The notes: generated by a model not told the origin, from the sequence alone. DNA of 64,000 nucleotides from Bemisia tabaci (GCF_918797505.1 NC_092801.1:14198001-14262000); one strand, 5' to 3'; counted from the stretch's first letter, positions 45,483-56,793 are shown. Numbers and translations: made by a program.

Positions 45483-46099
45483 GATCGGGTGCAACAGAAA
45501 CAACAAGTATATGTATTTTGCCACCGTTTCAGATTTACACAACTGTCTATTACCGACAACAAATTAAAATGTTATGTTACACAGATTCATTTCTCAGTGG
45601 TGGACACACCGAGGTCCATGGTATTCGGGTGCCTCTGACTATGACAGTACTGCACAAACTACTGACCAGAATATCGAAGTCAATATGCACGCTAGTAAGG
45701 CTATTCTCTCCTTTTAAACTCCATTTTCCCCAGTAGAATGTTGACGTCTGTACAGGGAGCTCACAACAGACTCACCCACGTAATGGTTTTGCCCTAACGT
45801 CCAACTAGGTTGCCTTGCTAGCCATGCGGTAAATGCATGTGATAAAAAATTTGTGGCGAGAAAGCTTTTCTCCTAAATCACGGCTCTTGGTCGAAGTGCA
45901 AAGAGACAAAAAAGGCAGTTTTAATGGACAAAAAATTGTAGACTTGACTCTTCTGACACTGTGAAGCTACGCAGGACAGTATTAGTGTTTCACACTTCAA
46001 AAATAATTTCTTCGTAGACGAGTGACATGTTCACGGATGTCATACAGAAAAAACGGAGGTGTTCGCAGTTCGGCCATCTTGGCTTTTTTGATGACGCAC

Positions 46100-46457
46100 A
46101 TGGAGAAAAAAACCTCGTGCGTGGGACCCGAAGTTTAGGTCATATGGATCTCTGAAGTTTTCGGATTAAGCATCTGAACACTTTAGGTCTAGCTGTCGAG
46201 GTTCGGATCACACATCTGAAACTCCAGTTCTTACATCTGAAGTACTTCAGATGTGAGAACCGAAGTTTTTCGGATGTGAGAACCGAAGTTGTTCGGATGT
46301 GAAAACCGAAGTACTTCAGATGTAAGAACCGAAGTTTCAGATGTATGATCCAAACCTCAGCAGCTGGACCTAAAGTGTTTAGATACTCAATCTGAAAACT
46401 TCAGAGATCCATATGACCTAGACTTCGGGTCCCACGAACGAAGTTTTTTTCTCCGTG
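46100..46457. mobile_element. Palindromic element with TTCGGATGTGA internal repeats
   Basis: Ends CATGGAGAAAAAAACC and TTTTTTTCTCCGTG flank GTGGGACCCGAAGT and its reverse. The centre has tandem ~26-bp units TTCGGATGTGAGAACCGAAG. The surrounding sequence without the insertion recurs in inverted orientation at about 46850-46905 (CCGACCTACGTCATCAAAAA), which gives an empty-site view. Confidence 0.8.
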
Positions 46458-46768
46458 TAGGTTGGTACGGACGATTTTTATCATCGATTTTCTTGGAAAT
46501 GGTGTAGTTTTTGGAAAAAAGTCATTCTGTATTAAATGTTTGAAATTATTTCTATCGTAAGTTGATTAAAACAAAAACTCGGACGTTATGGTCCGTCTTT
46601 CATACCGCGAATTCCGGATTTTGCTGGAATATCGACGCCATGTCGTAGTTGTACCGACCTACGTCGCGGGGTGAGTAATCCTCGAGATGCAAACACCACC
46701 TTCTTTTTCTCTATGCACGGATGTGTTCTCATGATGCGTGAGGTGATTGTTGACAACACTGAAAGTAT

Positions 46769-46860
46769 CAGTGGCGTGCCGTAATTTGCCATGTATCGAT
46801 TGATCTACCATCAAAACCCATCCATGGAAAAGGATCGATGAAGAGGGCGTGTCGTCCGTA
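46769..46860. mobile_element. Truncated CAGTGGCG MITE
   Basis: The left half (CAGTGGCGTGCCGTAATTTG..GGAAAAGGATCGATGAAGAG) is present; the right half is replaced by the CGTCCGTACCGACCTACG repeat. Confidence 0.65.
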
Positions 46861-46974
46861 CCGACCTACGTCATCAAAAAAATCCAAGATGCCCGAGATG
46901 CAATCACTTCCTTTTTTTCTGTATGCGACATGCCACTAAATTCCCTATGCATGCTCTTACCTTTCCCTAGTAGC

Positions 46975-47428
46975 AGAACCACAGAAAGAAAAGATAAATA
47001 TTATGTGCGAAAGTTAATTTTTTGATATAATGCATGCATACAAAAGTGAACATTTTTATGTAACCATTATATAAAAAAAAGTTATAATTTTCGTGAGCTT
47101 TTCGCGAACATACTAAAAATTCTTCTAATTCGCGAAAAGCTCACGAAAATGATGACCTATTTTTTATATAATCGTTACATAAAAATGTTCAGTTTTAACA
47201 CTTTCGTATGCATGCGTTATATAAAAAAAATAAAAAATGTGTGTATAAAAAAAATTACCTTATCTAGCTTTTATCGTTTTTCATATATTACGGTCAGGTC
47301 TGAACTTTGATTTTTTTTTATATAAGCGTTACACGTTTTTTATATAAAACGATCATTTAGATAACAGGTATGTTTTTTTTATACTTTTTTTTAGAAAAAC
47401 AAAAATTTGTTCTGCTACTAGGGTTACG
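46975..47428. mobile_element. ~450-bp foldback, CCCTAGTAGCAGAAC ends
   Basis: The left CCCTAGTAGCAGAAC is mirrored by GTTCTGCTACTAGGG, with inner inverted pairs around TTCGTGAGCTTTTCGCGAA and ATGCATGCATAC. Several TTATATAAAAAAAA motifs. Non-coding. The following 47430-48030 holds nothing recognisable. Confidence 0.75.
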
Positions 47429-48033
47429 GATGAGTCAGACAGAGAAGTTACTCATTGCATAAAAAAGTCCATTTGTAACAAATCTTTACCATACGTTGCA
47501 GTTAAGACCTTCTATTTATTGAAATTAATAGATTATTAAGTACTTTAAAGGCAACTTCATCGTATGAATTCTCTTTCATAACGAATTAAATCCTAACAAT
47601 ACCTGTTTTAATGCTCCCATTGAGAATAAATCGACGTGGAGTTTTTTTGCGATGTAGGTGTAATGAAGTCTATTTAAGTCGAGTGAAGCACGCTATTGGG
47701 AGCTCATCATGAAAATGGATGGAGAGACATGACGTCAACAATAAAAAAGTGTGCGGCTTGAAAGGTTTTTTGTCGTCGTATGACGTCAGTATACCAGTAA
47801 CTTAGCTTTCTGGTACCTAAGCTTTTGCGCATGTCGATAATTTGCATTCTCACAAATTAATATTGAGGATGAAAACTAAAATACATATATATGTATTGAC
47901 CATCTAATTGTTATAATAGACGGTTGAAATCATTATTTTAGTTTTCGTGACCATTCTCAGAAAAACGATCTGGGAAACGAATTATCCAATTGAAAGTGTT
48001 GCTTGGAGGAGTCTTCAATGGATATTTTGCGAT

Positions 48034-48197
48034 TAGTGGCGAGGCGTGAATGATCGATTATCGATATTTTCCCATTTGAAAATACGGTAAAGAATCGATT
48101 AGTAAGGTGTTCGCTGCGGACACCCTATTAATCGATCCTTTTCCATGGTTTTAAATGGCAGATCAGTCGATATATCGCAAAGCACGCCACGCCACTG
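48034..48197. mobile_element. hAT-like MITE, CAGTGGCG family, copy 4
   Basis: 164 bp with the first base mutated (TAGTGGCGAGGCGTG) and perfect 8-bp duplication TTTGCGAT (48026-48033 and 48198-48205). Confidence 0.9.
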
Positions 48198-48596
48198 TTT
48201 GCGATCCGACACATGTTTGGGCGTCACAAAAAAAGCTCAAAAATGCCAAACCAAATCGGAGTGTCATGCTTTAAAATTTTCAGTTTCAAACACAGCGCTC
48301 TGAGAAGAAGTTTTACAAAGTTTTTGTTTCGATTTCAGGGTTCAAAATTGTCGGATCATAATGTAAATTTACACGTATTATATTATCATTTCCCCCAAAA
48401 TTTTTCACTCCTACCCCTACTTCCCACTCACCTACTCACTACACCCCTGTCCAATCCACCCCCCTCAATTTTGTGAAAACTGCGAATCTCTTGCTCCACT
48501 TCAAAGGTTATTTTTTTGTGGGATCCAGAACAACTTTTTTATGAGTTTTGTTTCAAAGCAACAGCTACAGCGAAGAAATTGTGGAGCAGAGCAATG

Positions 48597-48754
48597 CTGT
48601 GGCGTACTTTGCGATGTATCGATTGACCTGCCACTTAAACCTATGGAAAATGGTCGAAAACAGGGTGTTCGCATCTAACACCTTAATAATCGATTCTTTA
48701 CTAAAGCTTTAAATGGGTAGATATCGATAATCGATCATTCACGCCTCGCCACTG
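48597..48754. mobile_element. hAT-like MITE, CAGTGGCG family, copy 5
   Basis: Ends CTGTGGCGTACTTTGCG and CACGCCTCGCCACTG. No duplication is visible, so it is older or has been rearranged. Bases 48755-49504 show nothing recognisable. Confidence 0.75.
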
Positions 48755-49504
48755 AAGTGAAGCGTATTTTATACGCTCACTGGATAGCCCCACTCCGACC
48801 CCTCCCCTTTGCTCGTCAAAAATTAAATGCAATTTAAAAAAAGAAACAAAATACTTGTATTTCTCCTGGAAAAATGAAAAAAAAGGAAATAACAAGGACA
48901 CACATACCAAAACCGATTTTTTTAACATTTTATTTGGAATAATAATTTGCAAAGCTCTGAGAGTCAAATATGCATATCAATTTAGGCACTTTTCTGCCCT
49001 TAGATTTTATCTCCAACTTATGTTTCATCTTCTTTCGGTAATTGTGCATTGAAATTATTGTGGGTAACAAATTTATCAAAATTAAGCCATTAACTTACAT
49101 TGCAGTCGTAATAACTAGTATTTTGCGCTGACACAACACAAGTCAAAATCTTCTTTTAAAAGTACCGATCGTCCTATATCTATATATGGTGAAAAAATAA
49201 TTTGGCTCATGACTGGTGGAATCAAATGCATTTTGCCTTCATATATTGTAAGAATATTTTATGTCATTTTGAAACCTAACGAAACTTAATTTTTACTTTG
49301 TGCGTATTCAATTACGATGAAATACAACAAATAAGCAACAAACGGGTTTACAAGCCTAAAATCAGGATGTAATTACAAACAGGACGTTTCGGGCATCACA
49401 CATTTGATTTTACACATCTCTACAAAAAAGCCCTATTACAATCATTTTTTATAATGTTACCTTATAGTTTGGGAAGAAGGAGAGAACAACTTAACCAGCG
49501 GATG

Positions 49505-50383
49505 CATATTTAAATAACAACTTGCATGTTCTGCCGTGATATCGAAGAAAGCAGAAAGTATAAAATTTTCAAAATCGAGTTTCCTTCAAAATTTGTCGAG
49601 TCTCTTTTAGATGAAATCACTCTTATAGATAAAACAGCAAAATTCATCTTCATTGTAAGAAAACGAGAGACATGAGAAAGCCGTGAGTGCGGGAAAAATT
49701 CCGCAGTTTCAGGCAAGACAGCAGTAAGTGACATTATTCTTCCAAGGAGCCAATGAAATCAGTGCTTTCAAGTAAAGTGCCGCCCTCTTCTGCCAATTTC
49801 AAACCTGAAAATGTGTTTGTTGTGTGTCCAAAACGCAACCATGAAAGCATGCAGAAGAAAACACTTACGGCTATCTTGCCCAACACCAGCCTAACATGAA
49901 TATGAAAAATACCTTAAGGTGATTCGATGGACGCCATATTTTGTGTCAGAACGGCATGCGATATATCGCATCAATTGGTTCCATTTTTTCAGATACTCGT
50001 CATTTTTCTCCAATTTTGAGATCGCAATTCTGTTGTCAGGAGACTAAAGCACTCACTTACCAATTTTAACAAAGAAATTTAACGTAATAGAAGCGGGTTT
50101 TTTTTTAGAGAGAATATATCGCATCGAGTGCAGTTTCGATATCAGTATCGAATGAAATGTTTTCTCTGTGAAAAAACCACGCCTTTATTACGTTGAATTT
50201 CTTTGTTAAAATTGGTAAGTGAGTGCTTTAGTCTCTTGACAACAAAATTGCGATCTCAAAATTAGAGAAAAATGACGAGTATAGCTGAAAAAATGGAGCC
50301 AATTGATGCGATATATCGCATGCCGTTCTGACACAAAATATGGCGTCCATCGAATCACCTTAATGTAATTGAAATAAAATCGG
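49505..50383. repeat. 3'-flank segment of the poly-Cys locus, copy II
   Basis: The DNA immediately downstream (minus strand) of gene B's stop codon. It is homologous to 37846-38640 and 63237-64000, and is interrupted by a TTAA element at 49918-50359. Confidence 0.65.
49918..50359. mobile_element. TTAA-flanked palindromic element, copy 2
   Basis: 442 bp, same ends as the copy at 23677, TTAA on both sides (49914-49917 and 50360-50363). The other two 3'-flank segments lack it and act as empty sites. Confidence 0.85.
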
Positions 50384-50809
50384 TTAATTTTTGATCTTAG
50401 AATGCTTAGGGCTCACGGTATAATCTATGACGTCACCAGGTTTATCGAGCGCGCGAGCCACACAGCAACAGCAACAGAAGTGAAAAAGTATCTCCTTACT
50501 GTGTAAAAATTTTTGCGCCTTCAACCTCCTTTTCTCTGCCTTTGACGGTTCAACCCGATGCTGCTCTACCCTCTTCTTCCAGCTCTCGGTTTTCCAGGGT
50601 AGTACCTCAGTGCCGTCGGAGTTCCATTCCTTATCGTGAAGTGGGTCATATGGGACTCGCGGCGGTGGAGGGGGAGGAGGGTTACCTTTGGGCTCGCCTT
50701 TTTTCCTACCTGCTCTGGTTTCTAGGCGTTCCCGCGACTCCTGCGAGGTTGCCTCGTAACGGGGCGATGTTAAGTGCTCCACCGGGATGAGAATCGCTCC
50801 TGTGGTAGT
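50384..50809 (-). CDS. Poly-Cys secreted protein, copy B, exon 3
   Basis: I do not recognise this family. The exon (426 nt, 141 codons plus TAA) starts after TTTCTGCCCGCAG and continues the phase-0 frame of exon 2. It reads TTTGAILIPVEHL, LETRAGRKK, a Pro run (seven prolines) leading to VPYDPL, a Lys/Arg-rich helix-like stretch (VEPSKAEKRRLKAQKFL), ILFHFCCCCCVARALD and a short polar tail. The PYD, V-E-x-P-S-K, AQKFL and five-cysteine blocks match copy D in order, which supports real coding. With exons at 56038-56067 and 52054-52152 the product is 184 residues with a signal peptide, so it is probably secreted or membrane-anchored through the hydrophobic-Cys segment. The Cys run is coded by mixed TGC/TGT. 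Function unknown. Introns are 1.2 and 3.9 kb and full of transposons. Confidence 0.72.
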   Translation of the reverse strand, partial: TTTGAILIPVEHLTSPRYEATSQESRERLETRAGRKKGEPKGNPPPPPPPRVPYDPLHDKEWNSDGTEVLPWKTESWKKRVEQHRVEPSKAEKRRLKAQKFLHSKEILFHFCCCCCVARALDKPGDVIDYTVSPKHSKIKN

Positions 50810-52053
50810 CTGCGGGCAGAAAGGCACAACCGATGACGTATGCAGGATAAGGCTCTGGAGGAAATAACCTGCCATGAGGGGGTCCGGAACATTTTCAGGA
50901 TTTTAACCCAGTAAAACCCTACGTTTTAACAATTTCTGTAATGGAAGGTGATTAGAAACTGTCCACTATTTTTCCTCAAGAAGACCTTTAAAAAGACCTT
51001 TACATAAGAATCAATGGTCAAATCGCAAATCCCTCACACATGCAACATCTCCATTGAAAATGCTTAAAGCTACGGTGACCCTCTCATTGCTTAAATATAA
51101 GCACTGTGGTACGATCGCTACGCGTTTCGCCTTCAATTTTCCTAGTAGGCAAGACAGTCTCCCACGTGGTCGAATAGTGGTATCACTGATAGTGCAAACA
51201 GTCGTTGAATGTGCGACAGAAACTCCTGTCGCTTTCATTTCTTGAAGTAGTCAAAACGGCCTTCCGCCTGGTCAAATACCGGCAATACTCATGATGCAAA
51301 AAAAAAAAAAGCTATTTAAAATGTTTTTTGGCCGAGTTGTGTGTGAAAATACATGACGTACTGCAACGTGATATGATGCTTGGAAATTTTTAAGAAAAAT
51401 CCTGAAATCCAGAAGTTATTAATCGATCGTTCGACTATTGGATCAATCTTAAAAATATTGAAAGAACTCTCTAAATTAAGAGTTATAGACATCAATATTT
51501 CAAAAAAATCGGGCATCAGCATAATATTTCTACAGAGTATCCGGCCCTGACAGTTGTTTCGAAGTAGGTAACATTTTACGAAAAGAAAACAAATTCCATT
51601 TAAAAAGAGCTTCTGTGGGATGAAAAAGTTTATTAAAATCGGACCAACTAGCGGCAGGCAGATAGTCGTAATGACATTTCGAAGCAGACCTCCTCGTCTG
51701 CCTATTCGCCATGAAAGACCGCCAATAATATTCTTTCAGGTGGGTTCAGATTTGGGCGATTTCAACATCAATTTTCTTCATCATATTTGGTCAAAACATG
51801 ACTAGGTGCTGAGTTCACGCAGTATACTTAAAGAGAATGCACTTTAAAAAAATGTGCATCACTGACTCGTTGATAAATAATATACAGTAATATTTTTTTA
51901 AACGACACTCGTTTCAACGCAAATATCCCTAGGACGAAATTTACGAAAAACCGTTTGGCCTGTAGCCGATTAGTTACAAAAGAGTATGAAAACTGATAAT
52001 AAAAAGTTAAATCAAATAAAATGGATTGCCACCGTAAAAATAAAAATACTTAC

Positions 52054-52152
52054 TTCAATTAATTCCTCCGCGCTTGAGAATGTCTCACTATTATCGTTAT
52101 TTTTATCTGACCTGCTTTTTGATTGCGAATTGATTTCACTAAACAATAAGAA
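52054..52152 (-). CDS. Poly-Cys secreted protein, copy B, exon 2
   Basis: 99 nt, 33 codons, between a strong acceptor (TTTTTCTTTCTTTTTCCAG) and the donor GTAAGTATT, phase 0 at both ends. It encodes FLLFSEINSQ, which completes the signal peptide begun by exon 1 and supplies a likely cleavage region, then a Ser/Asp/Asn/Glu-rich linker (SKSRSDKNNDNSETFSSAEE). Without splicing, an in-frame upstream ATG at 52194 would also give a plausible start (MTKLRIIYFSFFFQ), but it lies across the pyrimidine tract, so I prefer the spliced model. Confidence 0.7.
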
Positions 52153-52460
52153 CTGGAAAAAGAAAGAAAAATAGATAATACGCAGTTTCGTCATTTTTCG
52201 AAGTAATTCGTTGGCAATGACGTATAATGGGTTAGTTCGCTAGCGCACAGAGTTAAAAATTTTGGATCGAAATTCTGTGCTGGAGTCTATATAGCTCCCA
52301 ATACCCCTAGTTATATGAATGCGGAAGGGAATCTATCTTCTTAGGAGTAACTTACACTCTTACGGAGCGGATTTACTTTTTTTTACAGAGTTCTGTTCGC
52401 TTTTATGGTGCTAATTTACTTCGCATTCATATCACTCGGGGTTTTTGGGCGCTACACATG

Positions 52461-52877
52461 CACGGAGAAAAAAATTGTCGGCGTTTTTACCAAGGTCCGT
52501 TGGTACCTTTACCATCTCACTTTTTTTTACCAATTATTGGTAATTTTATCAAGACAGACTGGTAAGCTTACCTAGAAACCGGTATTTTTACCGTTTTTTT
52601 TCAGGTAAGAATGCCACTTTTATTGGTAATCAATTCCCGGTAACTTTGCCATTTTATCTCGGTATTTTTACCACAGTCGATAAAAAATATTGGCGTTTTA
52701 ACCAAGGTCCAGTAAAATTACCGAGAAAGTTCAATAATTTTACCGAGATTTCTCGGTAAAATTACCAATTCCATAAATGGTAATTTTACCAGGAAAAAAC
52801 TGGGATCAAATAGAACCCTGAATTCTTGGGAATTTAACCCTTTTCTTAGTAAATACACCGAGATTTTTTTTTCGGTG
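52461..52877. mobile_element. GGTAA/TTACC-rich element, copy 2
   Basis: 417 bp, very similar to 26183-26595, with CACGGAGAAAAAAATTGTCG and CGAGATTTTTTTTTCGGTG ends. It sits in intron 1 of gene B. Target duplication not evident. Confidence 0.75.
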
Positions 52878-53079
52878 TCGACTCGAGGCATCGAATTTCA
52901 CCTCTTGGTTTTTAACAGTGTATGATAACGTTTAGTGACAATCTCTATGACCACTGTAATTCTAGCAAAACTAAGGGCTAAGTGTTTTTTTTTAAAACAG
53001 AGGATACTCTTTTTAACTTTGCAAATTTAATATGCATGATACCCTCCAGCTGGTCTGCAGCAGAGTGCTAATTTAAAAT

Positions 53080-53306
53080 GGACGTTATATCTGTTAAACG
53101 GAACTAGGCGCCAAAATGAGATCCTTTTGAGGAGTTTAGAGTCCCGGATAACGCGTTCGGTCAAACAGAACTAAGCGCCATGAAAGAGCATTGCGAGAAT
53201 AGGACGGAACGAGCATCACGGCCCGCAACACCCGCCAATCCAAGCCCCCCCCCCCTCTCCCTTCTTCCTCTTATGGCGCTTAGTCCCGTTTGATAAAAAT
53301 ACGTTC
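53080..53306. mobile_element. GGACGTAT element
   Basis: 227 bp with ends GGACGTTATATCTGTTAAACG and CGTTTGATAAAAATACGTTC and AAAT on both sides (53076-53079 and 53307-53310). Intron 1 of gene B. Bases 53310-54860 after it contain a G-run near 53456 and nothing else I recognise. Confidence 0.8.
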
Positions 53307-54861
53307 AAATGACCCGTTGGTCGAGCTAGAGTATCTTTTATTCTTTAGAGACAGTATGGGCAGGACTCTGCGCGTGGAAACTTTTAGAACCCAGATAGAC
53401 AGTGGAGAAATTTGGATGAGAGAGATTAGAGGTTGAGGTCTGACACTTTTTTGGAGGGGGGGGGGGGGGAGCTTGTGTCTTACCTACGCTGGTGTCAAAA
53501 ATGAATTTGCTAATACCCCAATCCATACAATCTGACACTGGTACGAAAGTAAGTACTGCAGCGTATGTTTTCTCATCAAACTGTCACGCACAACACGTTG
53601 AGCGAATAAAAAACCAAAACGAACCAAAAATATTCCATTCGTGGGAAACAGACGTCCATAGCGTATAAACAAACACTAAATTCAAATTTTTCGGTCGCAA
53701 AAAATCCATCATTAATGTAGGCAAAATTATGCATTGAAATTAACCTGTACGCTAGACAATTCAATGGCGCCTAATTTCATGCTCATTTTCTCCCTATTTT
53801 GAGTTTTACACAAGGTACCTTTAATCGTGCCAAAAAAAGTGTTGGCAGTAATATACCAAAGTTAGCTCAGTTGAGTGGACTTTGGCCTTCTCCTAGGCGG
53901 GAAGTATGAATTAAGGTATACAAGAACCATTATTTCTAACTTATGAGTTGAATCTGTAAATTTTTAAAAGGTTCATCCTACTCTTCCTAAAATTCCAATA
54001 ATGAGCCAAGCTGGTAAATCAAACACAAGGTGTTGGAAGAGCGCGCCATAAGCATATATCTGCTTAGTCACATTGAGGCTTATCCTGGTTTTTAGTTATT
54101 GAACGAATTATAGAAACGCCTTAAAATAATTGTGAGTTATATTCATACCGCCAAAAACATTTCCATGTCACCTAAAATAAAATGATATCCCAATTAATAG
54201 ACGCCAAGTAAAATGTATTGACATTACTTTAAAGTTTCTCCTGTCTTCAACATTACTATCGGAAAAACGCAAGATATAGATAAAAGAATTTTAAAAAAAA
54301 AAATCGATTTTAATTTATCGATATTTTTCGTAGTGCAAAGCAACTTCTGTCATCACTGCGTTTGGTTGATTTACGGTCAGCCGCAAATAAAGTGAACATT
54401 AATCTGACCCAATGAGAGAGTTTAAGAACAACTCATAGGCTTTGAAACAACGGGACCAAGTTTAACGAAAATAAATTTATCAATTTCAGAGGCTAAAATA
54501 GCAATTTCGGCCTCATTCACAATCTTGGATTTGAAAAATTTCGAAAATTGAACTGAAAATTCGAGTTGTCGGTAGAAAAATACCTCCTAGTATAAAGTTT
54601 TACGAAAGTCGATAGAATAGGAGCCAATATGGCATTTTAGGCCATATCCGCCATCGTGGATTTGTGAATAAGGAAAAGTGACTGTAAATTCGAGTTTCTC
54701 GTCGAAAAATACCCTCTGGTACCAAGATTTACGAAAATCGATACAACAGGAGTCGAGATACGGGGTGCAGGGATGACGTGTCTCCGTGAAGGAGGAGAAG
54801 AACACGGCGAAACCAACGATTAGGGTCTCGTGACGTCATAGCAATGATTGGTGGGTCGCTG

Positions 54862-55580
54862 CAGGGCCGGATTAAGGGGTTGGCCACATGAGCCGCGGCC
54901 CATGGCGGCAAATCTTTGGGGGGGCGGGGGGCAAATTTTGCAATTTTTTAAATGTAGGTATAAAAAAATTCGGATTTAGAAAAGAAAATTTCAAACGAGA
55001 AAAGGCGACAAAATCTCTAATTTTCTGAGGGTATAGTAATTTTTACTTTAGTCGTCTTTCAGTGATACCAGAGAGAGCACCTTTAATTAGTCGAGTTAAG
55101 AGAGAAACCAAACACGCAATTTTGCCTGGAGAGAAATGATGACGAGAACTTGATATGAAAAGGAGAAGCCATCGGCGCGGCGATCGGCATGAAACACATA
55201 TTAGCGCCTACAAGACTGCACGAATACTTCACGCATTGCATCAAACACAGTGCGGTCACTGCGGACAGCGTGAAACGGATAGCGCCTACAAGAATGCATG
55301 AATACCACACGCATTGCGGCAAAGACAGTGCCATCAGCGTGAGACGCGTAACGCCCACAAGACTGCGTGAATACTTCACGCATTGCGTCAAACACAGTGC
55401 GGTCCGCGAGGCGCTGCGGCGGAAGTTAAAATCATGAATCCACATTTATGTTTGTTCTTTCATAATTTTTTCGTTCATTTCTTATGAATGAAAGGCCTTG
55501 TCCACACAGCCATAGGTTTACGAAACTTAACTTTCGCGCAAAGTTCCGTGAACTTTTGCTAGTAGTGTTGACAGGGATTT
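54862..55580. mobile_element. hAT-like CAGGGCCGG element with three-unit minisatellite
   Basis: It begins CAGGGCCGGATTAAGGGG and is collinear (reverse orientation) with 26674-27214 up to the point where the minisatellite (about 55190-55410, three units of ~66-70 bp) interrupts it. It then rejoins the element through GGCCTTGTCCACACAG and stops near GTTGACAGGG, lacking its other end. Confidence 0.78.
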
Positions 55581-55894
55581 CCAAAAAGGAATTCTTTTGG
55601 CGGGTAGTGAAAAAAAGTTGGGAAATGGGCTGACTTTAATGTATAAAAAATTTCAGGCCAAAATTCCGATTTCTTGCTGGCGCACCTAAGCCTGAAAGGT
55701 CTAAATTTTGAAATTAGACATTTGAGGCTTGATGTACATGGTTTTCCATCGGAATTAATTAGTCTTGTTCTGATCCATTGTTATTTGACACTGACACTCT
55801 AATACACACAAAACACATTTTATCTCTGTAAAGGATGATATCGTACACGTTTTTTTCCCTAGCCCCCTTTATCTTCATCTTCTTAGGGGACTTT

Positions 55895-55970
55895 TGTTTC
55901 TGTTTGTTTGTTTGTTTGTTTGTTTGTTTGTTTGTTTGTTTGTTTGTTTGGTTGTTTGCTTGTTTGGTTG
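55895..55970. repeat. (GTTT)n microsatellite
   Basis: A run of TTTG/GTTT units with a few substitutions near its 3' end, in intron 1 of gene B, about 70 bp from the exon 1 donor. Confidence 0.95.
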
Positions 55971-56037
55971 TCCCTTTAGTTACCTTACTGGATTATTGAA
56001 AATTCAATCATAAAGCTATCAACTTAATTTTACTCAC

Positions 56038-56067
56038 CAAGAAGAGATAGATTAATAGCCGGAACAT
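56038..56067 (-). CDS. Poly-Cys secreted protein, copy B, exon 1 (start)
   Basis: ATG at 56067, ten codons MFRLLIYLFL, then GTGAGTA. Phase 0. Joined to exon 2 it gives an uninterrupted hydrophobic core (MFRLLIYLFL + FLLFSEINSQ) of typical signal-peptide length. The same 30-nt exon exists at 30884-30913 and 45453-45482, which is the main reason to believe it. Confidence 0.7.
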
Positions 56068-56122
56068 TGCTTCGGACCTGCGTTACCCGTAATTAAATGT
56101 CTTTTTCAGGTCGAACTAAAGC

Positions 56123-56144
56123 ACTGACGTATACAAGATTTATA
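56123..56144 (-). promoter_or_regulatory. Possible TATA box and TCAGT initiator of copy B
   Basis: On the minus strand TATAAA (56144-56139) precedes TCAGTGC (56127-56121), about 60 bp upstream of the ATG. TCAGT is the arthropod initiator word. The spacing (about 19 bp) is shorter than the usual ~30, so this is tentative. Copies A and C have CTGGTCAGTAG upstream of their first exons. Confidence 0.3.
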
Positions 56145-56440
56145 AGTTCTTTTGCCCAAAATATGTTAAAGTTAAGAAAATCTATTTCTTAGAGGCGAGG
56201 AGTGTACCTTTTGGCTCGAGAACGCACCAAAAATCACTGAGCAGGCAAGGATTAAAGTCAATGTAAAATCAATCACTCTAATTAATTTTTTTTGAAATTC
56301 TCTACTTTTTTAACCGTCTGGCGCAAATTTCCTACTCTCATATTTTCCCCCGTTTACGCATTTGAATTTTTTTCGCCGCATCGGCGTTCCCTAAACGAAG
56401 GATAACCCCATTCCGAGGTTGCTATATCGACTCGAACAAT

Positions 56441-56578
56441 TGGACTATATTTTGCAATTCCGAACTATAATTTCTGGCTCAGGTGAGAAAACACTTATGT
56501 GCACAGGGAAACTAATGGTACATACGTTGTTCCTAAACTGAGCCAGAAATTGTAGTTCGGAATTGCAAAATGTAGTCC
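56441..56578. repeat. Palindromic element, GGACTACATTTTGC family
   Basis: GGACTATATTTTGCAATTCC, then GAACTATAATTTCTGGCTCAG, is mirrored by CTGAGCCAGAAATTG, then GGAATTGCAAAATGTAGTCC. Relative of 42158-42301. Confidence 0.82.
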
Positions 56579-56579
56579 A

Positions 56580-56793
56580 CACTGGTTTAAAAAACCCCTT
56601 GGACCAATACCGCATTGCATTGACTTATTAAGAGTGCAGTTTCTTGTCGCCAGATTTAAGAGTCTTGAACTATTGTTTCAAGCGAATTTAGCATATTGAT
56701 TCAAGCGGGTTTTGCATTGAAACAAGAGTTCAGACTCTTAAATCCGGCGACAAGAAACTACACTCTTGAACCAAGAGGTTTTTTTTACCAGTG
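56580..56793. mobile_element. Palindromic CACTGGT element
   Basis: 214 bp, ends CACTGGTTTAAAAAACCCCTT and AAGAGGTTTTTTTTACCAGTG, related in layout to the CACTGG MITEs, including a CAGACTCTT-type inner word (GTTCAGACTCTTAAAT). Flanked by CCA on both sides (56577-56579 and 56794-56796). Confidence 0.75.

Noticed and set aside
52054..52194. Single-exon start at 52194 for copy B
   Set aside because: The stretch before 52152 is a strong pyrimidine tract ending in CAG, and a matching 30-nt first exon exists at 56038-56067; kept only as an alternative.
55083..55445. 120-codon Cys/Ser-rich minus-strand frame
   Set aside because: It is the minisatellite inside the hAT-like element, not related to the poly-Cys genes.
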